64,000 nt of DNA from Acetobacter lambici (GTDB lineage: Bacteria; Pseudomonadota; Alphaproteobacteria; Acetobacterales; Acetobacteraceae), in contig NZ_WOTD01000007.1 of NCBI RefSeq assembly GCF_011516885.1, forward strand, positions 49,310 to 113,309, in the 5' to 3' direction. How positions within the stretch are numbered: position 1 is the stretch's first letter; the number at the start of each line of letters is the position of its first letter. This document shows, piece by piece, positions 34,131 through 42,961 of this stretch. Under the pieces are notes generated by a model. It saw nothing but the letters and a program-made list of their open reading frames with translations, did not search any database and was not told the DNA's origin. Both the position numbers and the translations under genes were made by a program.

Positions 34131-35533
34131 TCAGGTGATCCTCCAGTCTGATCCGGGGTTGCGTTGGCAGCGGGTGGCTGCGGGTGAGGGGGCTGTGGCG
34201 GCACGCCAAGGGGCGGGGGCAGGTGGTGCTCCTCTGGCGGGACCAGCCTGCGCTGGATTTTAACGGCGTTTTTGTTGCCCAGCTTGCCCAGACGGCCGTC
34301 AAACAGCGGGGTCTGCCCACATTGCAGACGAATGGGGAAGGGAGCGCCGTTTTTGTGCGGGAAGGTCATGAGGGAGCCGATCTTGAGGTTGAGCACCTCG
34401 GAGAGCGGGACGACCTTTTCGTCAAACACGGCGGAGACCTGTGCGTCGGTTTCCAGAATTTCGGAAAACAGATGGTCTTCCCAGATCGAGTCGCGCCCGA
34501 ATTTTTCGCCCATGAACTGCTGCGAAAGCTGGTCGCGCACCGGCTCCAGCGTTGCATAGGGAATAATCAGGTCCATGTTGCCGGTGCGGTCCTCCATATC
34601 AATATGGAGTTTGGCCAGCACCACGGCGTTGGACGCGCGGGCAATGGCGGCAAAGCGGGAACTGACTTCCAGCCGCTCAAACGTAAGGTCCACGTTGCAG
34701 ACCGGGTTGAAGGCGATGGACAGGTCGTTGAGCGTGAGGGTGATCAGTTTTTCAATCAGCGCGCGTTCAATGGCGGTGTGGGGGCGTGTTTCCACCCCCG
34801 CATGCCCAACACCGCGCGGACCACCCATAAGAATGTCGATAATGGAATAGGACATGGCCGAATCCACAACGACCAGCCCGTAATTGTCCCACTGCGCGGC
34901 CTTGAACACCGCGAACATGGAGGAGGAGGGCACAGCGCCCATATAGTCCCCAAAGCGCAGGGACCGAATGCCCTCGATCGTTATTTCAACGTTATCGTTG
35001 GTGAAGTTACGCAAGGTGGCGGACAGGATGCGCACAAGCCGGTCAAAGACAATTTCCAGCATGGGCAGGCGTTCGTAGGCCACGAATCCGGCCTTGATAA
35101 CGCGTTCCATGCCGGTTTCTTCCGGCTCGTCAAACCCGCCAAAGGTATGGCCCAGCAGGTTGTCGATTTCCGACTGGTCCAGCAGATGGCTGCCAAACGG
35201 GTCTTCTTCCGGGGTGGCACCGTGTTCGCCATGCTCACCATGTTCGGCCTGCGCGCCCGCGGCGTCGTGCTCGGTGTGGGCGGCGGCATCATCGGGGTGG
35301 GCTGTTGCGTCGGCCGTGGCGGGGTGCTCTGGCTCCGCGTTATCCTCGTGCTTTGCCGTAGCGTCAGACGCCGCATCCGGTGCATCGGGGTGCGGTTCTG
35401 CTGGCGCGTGTTCGCTCTCGGGGGGCTCGGCCTGTGGCGCGTGCTCCTGCTCCGTATGCGGGGCGTCGGGTGCCGCGTCTGCTCCGGGTTCGTGGTTCCC
35501 GGACCCTGATGCTGTGTCGTCTACATCCTGCAT
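34127..35533 (-). CDS. fliM: Flagellar motor switch protein FliM with a long acidic N-terminal extension
   Basis: FliM is the C-ring subunit that binds CheY-P. The core is clear: LLDQSEIDNLLGHTF (the CheY-binding EIDNLL motif), GMERVIKAGFVAYERLPML, DYMGAVPSSSMFAVFKAAQW, ILMGGPRG and the C-terminal surface-presentation domain (VPLSEVLNLKIGSLMTFP). In most FliM proteins the EID motif is within the first ten residues. Here it starts near residue 117 after a stretch rich in Glu, His, Ala, Pro and Asp. The start may be internal, but no better ATG or ribosome site is obvious. A His/Pro-rich tail ends the protein. Confidence 0.92.
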   Translation of the reverse strand: MQDVDDTASGSGNHEPGADAAPDAPHTEQEHAPQAEPPESEHAPAEPHPDAPDAASDATAKHEDNAEPEHPATADATAHPDDAAAHTEHDAAGAQAEHGEHGEHGATPEEDPFGSHLLDQSEIDNLLGHTFGGFDEPEETGMERVIKAGFVAYERLPMLEIVFDRLVRILSATLRNFTNDNVEITIEGIRSLRFGDYMGAVPSSSMFAVFKAAQWDNYGLVVVDSAMSYSIIDILMGGPRGVGHAGVETRPHTAIERALIEKLITLTLNDLSIAFNPVCNVDLTFERLEVSSRFAAIARASNAVVLAKLHIDMEDRTGNMDLIIPYATLEPVRDQLSQQFMGEKFGRDSIWEDHLFSEILETDAQVSAVFDEKVVPLSEVLNLKIGSLMTFPHKNGAPFPIRLQCGQTPLFDGRLGKLGNKNAVKIQRRLVPPEEHHLPPPLGVPPQPPHPQPPAANATPDQTGGSPE

Positions 35534-35596
35534 GTGGTTTGTCGCTACGGTTCCTGAGGGGTGTCTGTTTGCGCGGGTGTCAGAAGCAGGAGCGCT

Positions 35597-36109
35597 TTAC
35601 TGGACAAGGAATTCAACAAGATACAGGTTTGTCACCTGTAGGGGAGCAAGCTGTGCGCGCAGGCGGCGCAGAATGGATTCGCGCAGCCTGTAAATGCCAT
35701 TCCCCCGGATGTCCTGCGGTCTGGTTTCGTGCAGGTAGGTCTGGAACACATCCTGAATTTCCGCAATCCGGTCCTGTAGTGCGGCCTCGTTCGGCACACC
35801 GCTGACTTCCACCTTGGCGGTCAGCTTGACGTAAACCGGGTGGCCACCAGACGTGTCCAGATTGGAGACCATGGGCGGAATACCCAGCAGAATGGGTGGA
35901 TGCATGGCGGCTTCGGCCTTGCTGCCCACATTCTGCTTGAGCTTGGAGGTAAAGATTTTATCTTTTTCCCAGAACACCCCACCGCCGACAAGGAGAACGA
36001 GACCGGCAGCACCCGCCATAATCAGTTTCCGCTTGGACTTGGGGGCGTCTGCTCTGGGAACTGCTGCGGCAGCATCTGCTTCTTTTGCGCCGGTTACAGT
36101 TTCGCTCAT
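35597..36109 (-). CDS. fliL: Flagellar basal body-associated protein FliL
   Basis: FliL surrounds the stator at the basal body and modulates torque. The 170-residue product has a cytoplasmic N-terminus and a single membrane helix (KLIMAGAAGLVLLVGGGVFW). The periplasmic domain includes VYVKLTAKVEVSG, the family stretch DVFQTYLHETRPQDIRGNG and the closing VTNLYLVEFLVQ. It precedes fliM by 63 bases, the usual fliL-fliM order. Confidence 0.93.
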   Translation of the reverse strand: MSETVTGAKEADAAAAVPRADAPKSKRKLIMAGAAGLVLLVGGGVFWEKDKIFTSKLKQNVGSKAEAAMHPPILLGIPPMVSNLDTSGGHPVYVKLTAKVEVSGVPNEAALQDRIAEIQDVFQTYLHETRPQDIRGNGIYRLRESILRRLRAQLAPLQVTNLYLVEFLVQ

Positions 36110-36271
36110 GTCTGGTGGGCTCCGGAATGGTTAATCAAACACCTCTGTTACCAGTTTAACCGCTGGTGCGCACCTACTCAATGGTGGATGAGGCGTTACA
36201 GTCGCGCGTGTTTACTGCCAGTTTTACCTGAGTAGGGCGCAAGGCCCTCAGGATTTTGGGCCATCTCTGGG

Positions 36272-37423
36272 CTATCCGTGCAAAAGCTGGCGCAGTACCT
36301 GCACCACTTCATCTTGCTCCGCTTCGGTCATGACCGCAAACAGGGGCAGGCTGATGGCACGTTGGTAATAGTGTTCAGCGGCTTCAAAGTCTCCCGCAGC
36401 AAACCCCATGCGCGTGTAGTAGGGTTGAAGGTGGACGGGAATATAATGCAGGTTTACCCCTATGCCAGCCGCCCGCAGCCCTTCAAACACCGCGCGGTGC
36501 AAGGTGTGGTCCCTGAGCCGTATGACATATAGATGAAAAGCCGAGCGCGCATCCGCCAGCCGTCCGGGCAAGTCCAGCGGCAGGTCGGCCAGTAGCCGGT
36601 CATAGCGTTCGGCCAGTACGTTGCGGCGGGTCACGTATTCGTCCAGCCGTTCAAGCTGGCTCAGGCCAAGAGCTGCCTGCATGTCCGTCATGCGGTAGTT
36701 CATGCCCAGTTCGATCTGTTGGTAGTACCACGGGCCATCTGGCTGGTGGGTCATTTCCGCCGGGTCACGTGTTATGCCGTGGCTGCGCAGCCGCGCCATG
36801 TGCCGCGCCAGATCGGCGGAGTTGGTGAGCGCCATGCCCCCTTCCGCCGTGGTGATGATTTTGACCGGATGAAAGCTGAAGATTGTAATGTCGCTATGGG
36901 CGCAGGCTCCCACGGGCTGGTTCTGGTAAAGCCCGCCTATGGCGTGGGAGGCATCCTCTATGACGCGAATATTGTAGGCTTTGGCCAGCGCGCCAATGGC
37001 GGCCATATCGCACGACTGGCCACACATATGCACGGGCACAATAACCTTGGGCAGGCAGTTGTTCTGTGCGGCGTGGCGTAGTTTTTCCTCCAGATGCCGT
37101 GGGGACATGGTGAAGGTGTCTGGCTCGATATCCACAAAATCAACCTGTGCCCCGCAATACAGGGCGCAGTTGGCGGATGCGACAAAGGTAATGGGGGAGG
37201 TCCACAGCACATCGCCCGGTCCAAGCCCCAGTGCCAGACAGGCAACATGCAAGGCGGAGGTGGCGCTGTTAAGGGCAACCCCATGCCCGGCTCCAACCCG
37301 TTGGGCAATGGCCTGTTCAAAGCGTGGGATTGTTGGACCCTGAGTGAGAAAGTCCGACTTTAGAACATCGGATACGGCCTGAATATCGGCCTGTGTAATA
37401 TGCTGCCGCCCATACGGGATCAT
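36272..37423 (-). CDS. pseC: UDP-4-amino-4,6-dideoxy-beta-L-AltNAc transaminase PseC
   Basis: PseC is the PLP-dependent aminotransferase of the second step of pseudaminic acid synthesis. The product from ATG 37423 has 383 residues and the DegT/DnrJ/EryC1 fold. Landmarks are IPYGRQHITQADIQAV at the start, ALNSATSALHVACLALGL, VIEDASHAIGG, and the PLP lysine in ITIFSFHPVKIITTAEGGM. Its start overlaps the pseB stop by ATGA, so the two are coupled. The open frame extends to 37492, inside pseB. It is the last gene of the minus-strand pse pair. Confidence 0.93.
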   Translation of the reverse strand: MIPYGRQHITQADIQAVSDVLKSDFLTQGPTIPRFEQAIAQRVGAGHGVALNSATSALHVACLALGLGPGDVLWTSPITFVASANCALYCGAQVDFVDIEPDTFTMSPRHLEEKLRHAAQNNCLPKVIVPVHMCGQSCDMAAIGALAKAYNIRVIEDASHAIGGLYQNQPVGACAHSDITIFSFHPVKIITTAEGGMALTNSADLARHMARLRSHGITRDPAEMTHQPDGPWYYQQIELGMNYRMTDMQAALGLSQLERLDEYVTRRNVLAERYDRLLADLPLDLPGRLADARSAFHLYVIRLRDHTLHRAVFEGLRAAGIGVNLHYIPVHLQPYYTRMGFAAGDFEAAEHYYQRAISLPLFAVMTEAEQDEVVQVLRQLLHG

Positions 37424-38424
37424 CGCGCCGCACTCAGTAAGGAATCCGCGTGGGTATTGAGCCATTCGCGCAGGGTTTTCTCTGGCATCCATTCTGTATT
37501 GGTGTTGCTGGAATAAAGGAAGTTATCTGCCACGCGGGTACCATTTTTGATGCGCTGCGGGTCTTCAAACCAGTGGTTGAGCTGGGGCAGAATTTTAAAG
37601 TGCTGGTCATACTCATAAGTATAATGTGCATCTTCTGTGCCAACCATCTGCTCGTGCAGCTTTTCCCCCGGACGGATACCTATGATCTCTTGCCGGGCAT
37701 TGGGGGCAATAACGCGGGCAATGTCGGTCACCTTCATGGACGGAATTTTTTTGACGTAAATTTCCCCGCCCACCATATCGGCCAGTGCATGCCAGACCAG
37801 ATGGACCCCCTGTTCAAGCGTGATCATGAACCGGGTCATGCGTGGGTCGGTTATGGGTATGACGCCCGTATCGCGGATGGAAAGAAAGAACGGAATGACC
37901 GACCCCCGAGACCCCATGACATTGCCATACCGCACAACGGAAAAACGGGTGTCCTGCGTACCAGCATAGGCATTGGCGGCTACGAACATCTTGTCGGACG
38001 CCAGCTTGCTGGCACCGTAAAGGTTGATCGGGCTGGAGGCCTTGTCGGTTGAGAGGGCAACAATACGTTTGACCCCTGCATCCAAGCAGGCCTCAATAAC
38101 ATTAATTGCACCGTTAATGTTGGTCTTTATACATTCAAAAGGGTTGTATTCCGCCACAGGCACTATTTTTGTAGCGGCGGCATGGACCACATAGTCAACC
38201 CCGGACAAAGCGCGGTGCAGGCGCTGGGCGTCGCGCACATCGCCTATAAAAAAACGGACGCGGGGATCGTTCTGAAATTTTTTGGCCATTTCCCACTGTT
38301 TCATTTCATCGCGGGAGAAAATGATAATCTTACGCGGGTTGAAATGTTTGAGTGTCATGGGAACAAAGGCGTGGCCAAAAGATCCTGTACCGCCGGTGAC
38401 CATGATAACGGAATTGGTCAACAT
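37420..38424 (-). CDS. pseB: UDP-GlcNAc 4,6-dehydratase (inverting) PseB
   Basis: PseB converts UDP-GlcNAc to the 4-keto-6-deoxy-L-arabino sugar, the first step of pseudaminic acid synthesis. The 334-residue extended SDR has the NAD-binding motif (VTGGTGSFGHAF), the IIIFSRDEMKQWEMAKKF stretch diagnostic of PseB/FlaA1, and DYVVHAAATKIVPVAEYNP. The altered catalytic region reads ALSTDKASSPINLYGASK. It is divergent from the pseF-like gene across a 286-base gap that should contain both promoters. It is transcribed with pseC. Confidence 0.96.
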   Translation of the reverse strand: MLTNSVIMVTGGTGSFGHAFVPMTLKHFNPRKIIIFSRDEMKQWEMAKKFQNDPRVRFFIGDVRDAQRLHRALSGVDYVVHAAATKIVPVAEYNPFECIKTNINGAINVIEACLDAGVKRIVALSTDKASSPINLYGASKLASDKMFVAANAYAGTQDTRFSVVRYGNVMGSRGSVIPFFLSIRDTGVIPITDPRMTRFMITLEQGVHLVWHALADMVGGEIYVKKIPSMKVTDIARVIAPNARQEIIGIRPGEKLHEQMVGTEDAHYTYEYDQHFKILPQLNHWFEDPQRIKNGTRVADNFLYSSNTNTEWMPEKTLREWLNTHADSLLSAAR

Positions 38425-38710
38425 ATTCTAACTGTCCTTTTTGCCACGCTGATTGTGGGCTCCGAGTAGGTTGCTTGCTTGCAAAGCGTTGACACAACCG
38501 TGTTTCCGGTAGCTCTTCCTCTGCGTTAATGGGGAGGAATGTGGCTGTATCCTTGGCGCAAGGCAAGAGGCAGTCTTGTTGTTGGACAATATTCGTCCGT
38601 GGGGGTGGAGGGGGCGTGCATTTCTTTTTACCTGCGTGGAAGATATGCTTGGGCCAACCATCAGGCGTGGGCCTGATCCGGCCCCCAAGCCTGAAAAAAA
38701 GGAGCGCCAG

Positions 38711-39436
38711 ATGACCGAACCTTCCGTGCTGTGCATTACGCAGGCCCGCATGACCTCCCGCAGGTTGCCCGGTAAGGTTATGGAGCACGCAGGCGGCAGC
38801 ACTGTGCTTGGCTGGCACCTTGGGCGTTTGCAGCGCAGCCGCCGGATTTCGCGCCTTGTGGTGGCCTCCGTGCAGGGGGAGGAATCCCGACCTATCTGCG
38901 ATCTGGCTCAAAAAATGGGTGTGCCCGTTGTGCTGGGGGATGAGGAGGACGTGCTCAGTCGCTTTGCACTGGCGGCACAGCGGTTCCCCGCGGATATTAT
39001 TGTGCGCGTTACATCGGACTGCCCGTTAATAGACCCCGATCTGGTTGATCGCACGGTGGATCTGTTTTGTGCAGGAGGGGCCGATTACGCCAGTAACGGT
39101 GGTGGTGGGTACCCGCGCGGGTTTGATGTGGAGGTCTTTTCGGCCAGTGTTCTGCGCGAGGCACAGGAAAAAGCCGTTTCCATGCACGAGCGCGAGCACG
39201 TGACACCTTATATATACCAGCACCCCGACCGCTACAGGCTGATGACCCTAGGTGGCGGCCGAGGCGAGCAGTACCGCCTGTGCGTGGATGAACCAGATGA
39301 CCTCGCTCTGGTCCGTCTTGTTCTGGCGGAACTGGCGGACCAGCCCGATTTTGGCTGGGAGGACGTGGTGCGGCTTATGGACGCCCACCCCGACTGGGCG
39401 GCACTGAATGCGCAGGTGGTGCAAAAAACAGCCTGA
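38711..39436 (+). CDS. pseF: CMP-pseudaminic acid synthetase-like cytidylyltransferase (PseF/SpsF type)
   Basis: The 241-residue protein has the cytidylyltransferase signature near the N-terminus (ITQARMTSRRLPGKVM) and the metal/sugar segment VRVTSDCPLIDPDLVD near 100. HEREHVTPYIYQHPDRYRL, typical of the SpsF/PseF group, comes later. PseF activates pseudaminic acid with CTP. Assignment to PseF rather than generic SpsF rests on the neighbouring pseB, pseC, pseI and pseG. The ATG at 38711 has AGGAG 7 bases upstream; the longer open frame from 38576 lacks one. Confidence 0.8.
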   Translation: MTEPSVLCITQARMTSRRLPGKVMEHAGGSTVLGWHLGRLQRSRRISRLVVASVQGEESRPICDLAQKMGVPVVLGDEEDVLSRFALAAQRFPADIIVRVTSDCPLIDPDLVDRTVDLFCAGGADYASNGGGGYPRGFDVEVFSASVLREAQEKAVSMHEREHVTPYIYQHPDRYRLMTLGGGRGEQYRLCVDEPDDLALVRLVLAELADQPDFGWEDVVRLMDAHPDWAALNAQVVQKTA

Positions 39437-39463
39437 CCCTTGCCCCGCCTGCAAATGCCCCGC

Positions 39464-40513
39464 CTAGTTGGCCAGCATGTTCCACGCGAACGGTTCGCCC
39501 TTTTTAAGGTCGCGGTTGACCGCCTTGCCTAAAATATCGGGCAGGTATTTGGGGGGGAGGCCATAACCGGGGCGAATGGAGCGTACGGTCTGGGGGGTTA
39601 GTACATCCCCCGCGCGCATGTCTGCCACAACATACAGCGAGCGCCGCCCGTAAATGGCCCCTTTTTCCGAAGGTTTCAGCCCGTAGTCTATTTGCCCCAG
39701 TGCCTTCCATGCCGTGCGGCATCCATCGGCCATGGCGGCAAATTCGGCGGGTTCGAGAGAAAAATCGGCATCCACGCCCCCTTCCGCGCGGGAGAGGGTG
39801 AAGTGTTTTTCAATAATATTCGCCCCCAGCGCCGTGGCCGCTACAGGCACGGCAATGCCGTGGCTATGGTCAGAAAGACCAACAACTGTGCGGAAGGTCT
39901 GCGCCATGTGCGGAATGGTGCGGAGTGCGCTCTCCTCGGCGGGGGTGGGGTAGCCGCTGGTGCAGTGGAGCAGCGCGAAGGAGGCGTTCATGTCGCGCAG
40001 GAGCGTGACCACGTCCTCTATTTCCCCCAAAGAGGCCATGCCTGTGGATACGATAATGGGCTTGCCCAGCCGCGCCACGTAACGGATGAGGGGGAGGTCC
40101 ACAATTTCAAAACTGGCAATTTTGAAGGCAGGCGCGTCCAGACCCGCCAGCAGGTCCACAGCGGTCGGGTCAAACGGGGAGCTAAAGACGGGAATACCCA
40201 CTTTGGCCGCATGGGCAAAAATGGCAGCATGCCATTCCCACGGGGTATAGGCTTCTTGATAAAGGTTGTGGAGGGTGCGCCCTTTCCAAAGCCCGCCTTC
40301 AATAAAAAACCCCGGACCATCATGGTCAATGGTTATGGTATCCGCCGTGTAGGTCTGGATTTTTACCGCATCCGCACCAGAGGCCTTGGCCATGTCAATC
40401 AGTTTGAAAACGCGGTCCAGCTCGCCTTTATGGTTGCCCGACAGTTCTGCAATCAGATACGGGGGCTGGTCAGAGCCAATAACGCGCTCTGCAATGGTCA
40501 TGGTCTTGTGCAA
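39464..40513 (-). CDS. pseI: Pseudaminic acid synthase PseI
   Basis: PseI condenses phosphoenolpyruvate with 6-deoxy-AltdiNAc to form pseudaminic acid. The 349-residue NeuB-family product has the TIM barrel motifs (YLIAELSGNHKGELDRV, ADAVKIQTYTADTIT, FKIASFEIVDLPLI, LLHCTSGYPTP, IIEKHFTLSRAEGGVDADFS). A C-terminal SAF antifreeze-like domain follows (RRSLYVVADMRAGDVLT). The ribosome site AAGGAA favours a TTG start at 40513; an ATG four codons in is the alternative. It is convergent with the pseF-like gene. Confidence 0.95.
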   Translation of the reverse strand: MHKTMTIAERVIGSDQPPYLIAELSGNHKGELDRVFKLIDMAKASGADAVKIQTYTADTITIDHDGPGFFIEGGLWKGRTLHNLYQEAYTPWEWHAAIFAHAAKVGIPVFSSPFDPTAVDLLAGLDAPAFKIASFEIVDLPLIRYVARLGKPIIVSTGMASLGEIEDVVTLLRDMNASFALLHCTSGYPTPAEESALRTIPHMAQTFRTVVGLSDHSHGIAVPVAATALGANIIEKHFTLSRAEGGVDADFSLEPAEFAAMADGCRTAWKALGQIDYGLKPSEKGAIYGRRSLYVVADMRAGDVLTPQTVRSIRPGYGLPPKYLPDILGKAVNRDLKKGEPFAWNMLAN

Positions 40514-40756
40514 CGGTTTTCCTTTGCTCTGGTGCCCGAACCGGGCAGGCCGGGTAGGCGCAATTCTGGTGCGGGTCGGGTGGTGGCTGCGCGTGGGTCT
40601 GTGTCCGGCCCAAAAGACACGTCATGTTTTGGAGGCGCCTTTGTTGGTTAGGCATTTTTTATAGGTGTCGGGTGTGTGCAGGCAATATAAATCTTGCCTG
40701 CGTTGGCAGGGGGTTTGGTCATTATGGGCGTAATTTTGGTCATGGCGGAATAGAGC

Positions 40757-41800
40757 ATGGCAGATGTTCTTTTTCGGGTGGATGCATCCACTGTTATCGG
40801 GGTTGGGCACGTCATGCGCTGCAAGGCGCTGGCCGAGGCACTGGTTGAACGTGGAGTGGGTGCTGTGTTTGTGGTGGCGCATCCGGCCGAGGTGGTGCAT
40901 CGCCTGTTACACGGCACGGGCTTTGATGTGCTGGTGCTGCCTGCGAGGGTTGTAGCTGGGAGTGTGGAAGACGCGGCCTGTGTTGGCGCCATTGCGCGTG
41001 AACGCGCGGTTCGGGCCTTGGTGCTGGATGGTTACCAGTTTACGCCGGACTACATGGTGCAGTTGAGGGCAAGCGGGCCACTGGCTGTTCTGGATGACAT
41101 GGCGACCCAGCCCGCCCTACCGTGCGACTTGATTATTAATTCAGCCCCGCATGCGTTTGACCTGCCGTATGCCACCCTTACCCAAGGGGCCGATACGGCG
41201 CTTGGTCCGGCCTTTTCGCTGATCCGTAAGGAGATCAGGGACCAGATCGCCCGGGGGAGCGTCTGTTTATCGCAGCGTTCATCCGTATTGGTCACATTCG
41301 GGGGGAGCGACCCGCTGGCACTCACCCTGCCATTGGTGCGCGGTCTGTTGCCTGTTTTGCCGCCGCAGGTGGTGGTGGATGTGCTGGTCGGCCCCGCCGT
41401 GGCGGGTGTGGCGCAGCTTATGGCGGATTTGCAGGCGTTGGGAGCGGGGGCGCGGTTGCGCACATACCATGCCCCCCCACAGCTTGCTCCCATTATGGCC
41501 CGTGCCGGGCTGGCCATTACGGCAGGCGGTGGCACGGTGGGGGAACTGGTGGCGCTGGGCGTGCCCGTGGTGGTGGCTGTTGTTGTGGACAATCAGGAAG
41601 GTGCCGCCAGCGCGGAGGGCGACAACCCTGCCATAGACATGCGCCAACCCGGGAGTGTTACGTGTCTGGTGCACGCAGCAGGCCGCCTGTGGGCAGATGC
41701 CCCCGCGCGCGATGCCATGGCCCGTGCAGGGCAGGCCGTGGTGGACGGGCAGGGCGCATTACGCGTGGCCGATAAGGTGTTGCAACTGCGGGTGGACTAG
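40757..41800 (+). CDS. pseG: UDP-2,4-diacetamido-2,4,6-trideoxy-beta-L-altropyranose hydrolase PseG
   Basis: PseG removes UDP from the diacetamido sugar before the PseI step. The 347-residue product has the GT-B-like layout of the family: RVDASTVIGVGHVMRCKALA at the start (the Gly-His catalytic region), VLDDMATQPALPCDLIINSA, VLVTFGGSDPLALT and the C-terminal AGLAITAGGGTVGELVALGV. It is on the plus strand, divergent from pseI, and ends 139 bases before the acyl carrier protein gene. Confidence 0.93.
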   Translation: MADVLFRVDASTVIGVGHVMRCKALAEALVERGVGAVFVVAHPAEVVHRLLHGTGFDVLVLPARVVAGSVEDAACVGAIARERAVRALVLDGYQFTPDYMVQLRASGPLAVLDDMATQPALPCDLIINSAPHAFDLPYATLTQGADTALGPAFSLIRKEIRDQIARGSVCLSQRSSVLVTFGGSDPLALTLPLVRGLLPVLPPQVVVDVLVGPAVAGVAQLMADLQALGAGARLRTYHAPPQLAPIMARAGLAITAGGGTVGELVALGVPVVVAVVVDNQEGAASAEGDNPAIDMRQPGSVTCLVHAAGRLWADAPARDAMARAGQAVVDGQGALRVADKVLQLRVD

Positions 41801-41939
41801 ACCCTTCTGCCAAGGTGCGCGTTCCATGCAAACCGCCCTGTCATCCCCCTTTGGGGCATGGGCGCGCCCTAGTAAAGGCTGACGGTGTGTGTTAGCCTGA
41901 ACGAGTTTATTATTGTAGGAAATTAAAGGTTTTAAAGTA

Positions 41940-42173
41940 ATGACCAAAGCTGAGTTTCTTGAAGAATTGGCGGTTGTCCTGGATGTGCCCGAAGGTAGCC
42001 TGAAGGGCCCGGAAGTGCTGGAGGAACTGCCCGAGTGGGATAGCCTGGCCGTTATCAGCTTTATTGCTCTGGTGGATGACAAATTCAATCATGTTGTGAG
42101 CGGCGACAGCCTTGCAAAGGCTGTGACAATTGATGATCTGGTTCGCCTTGCCAAAATTGACACTGCCGGATGA
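41940..42173 (+). CDS. Acyl carrier protein, dedicated
   Basis: The 77-residue acidic protein has the four-helix ACP pattern and the phosphopantetheine site in EWDSLAVI, with Ser35 as the likely attachment residue. It is not the housekeeping AcpP in sequence (the usual GADSLD is replaced by EWDSLA), which resembles carrier proteins of specialised clusters. Its stop overlaps the next gene's start (ATGA). It heads a seven-gene plus-strand run and is probably charged by the ketoacyl synthase three genes on. Confidence 0.88.
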   Translation: MTKAEFLEELAVVLDVPEGSLKGPEVLEELPEWDSLAVISFIALVDDKFNHVVSGDSLAKAVTIDDLVRLAKIDTAG

Positions 42174-42961
42174 GCGTTGCAGCCACGGCCTGCAGGGCAG
42201 TTATTAACCCGCTGGACCTGACTGGACGCCGCATTCTGGTAACGGGTGCATCTTCAGGTATTGGGCGGGGGACTGCCATTTTTCTCTCGCAGCTTGGAGC
42301 AACACTTGTTGTTTCTGGGCGCGATGAGGAGCGGTTGCAGGCAACAATCGGTATGTTGCATGGAGTGGGCCATCAGGCCGCTCCATTTGATCTGGCTGAC
42401 CTTGACGCTATTCCCAAATGGATCAAGCAACTGGCTCAGGATGGCGGGGTGCTGCACGGCGTGGCCCATTGCGCGGGGCTTCAGGTCTCGCGCCCGGTCA
42501 GGGTGATTGATGCCAAATTTATTGACACCATTCTCCGCGTCAATGTTTCCGCAGCCATTATGCTGGCACGCGGTTTCCGCCAGCGGGGTTGCCATGGGGA
42601 AGGTGGGGCGCTGGTTTTTGTTGCCTCTACTTCATCCCTTGCCGGGCAGGCCACTAACGCGGTTTACTGCGCGTCCAAAGGTGGGCTTGTCACTGCGGTC
42701 AAGGCGCTTGCGCTTGAACTGGCGGTGGACGGCATCCGTGTGAACTGTGTTAGTCCGGGTCTGGTCGAAACCGAAATGTGCGAACGGTTCCGTGAAGTTG
42801 TTACGCAAGAGCAGTTTGATTCCATCAAGAACGCCTACCCCCTTGGTGTGGGGCAGCCAGAGGATGTGGCACAGGCCATAGCATTCCTGCTGGCAGGTAC
42901 CGCGCGGTGGATAACAGGTACAAATCTTCTGCTTGATGGTGGCACGCTCGCCGGTGGATGA
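42170..42961 (+). CDS. SDR-family ketoacyl-ACP reductase-like protein
   Basis: The 263-residue classical SDR has the nucleotide motif TGASSGIG near residue 25, NVSAAIMLARG in the middle, and the Ser-Tyr-Lys triad (VASTSS, then Y166-C-A-S-K170). The end reads RWITGTNLLLDGGTLAGG. FabG-type enzymes reduce 3-ketoacyl-ACP to 3-hydroxyacyl-ACP with NADPH. With an ACP on one side and a ketoacyl synthase downstream, that role fits, although a sugar or alcohol substrate cannot be excluded. It overlaps both neighbours by four bases. Confidence 0.8.
   Translation: MSVAATACRAVINPLDLTGRRILVTGASSGIGRGTAIFLSQLGATLVVSGRDEERLQATIGMLHGVGHQAAPFDLADLDAIPKWIKQLAQDGGVLHGVAHCAGLQVSRPVRVIDAKFIDTILRVNVSAAIMLARGFRQRGCHGEGGALVFVASTSSLAGQATNAVYCASKGGLVTAVKALALELAVDGIRVNCVSPGLVETEMCERFREVVTQEQFDSIKNAYPLGVGQPEDVAQAIAFLLAGTARWITGTNLLLDGGTLAGG

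Noticed and set aside
39692..40651. Plus-strand frame of 319 codons opposite pseI
   Set aside because: It is a shadow of the well-supported pseI gene.
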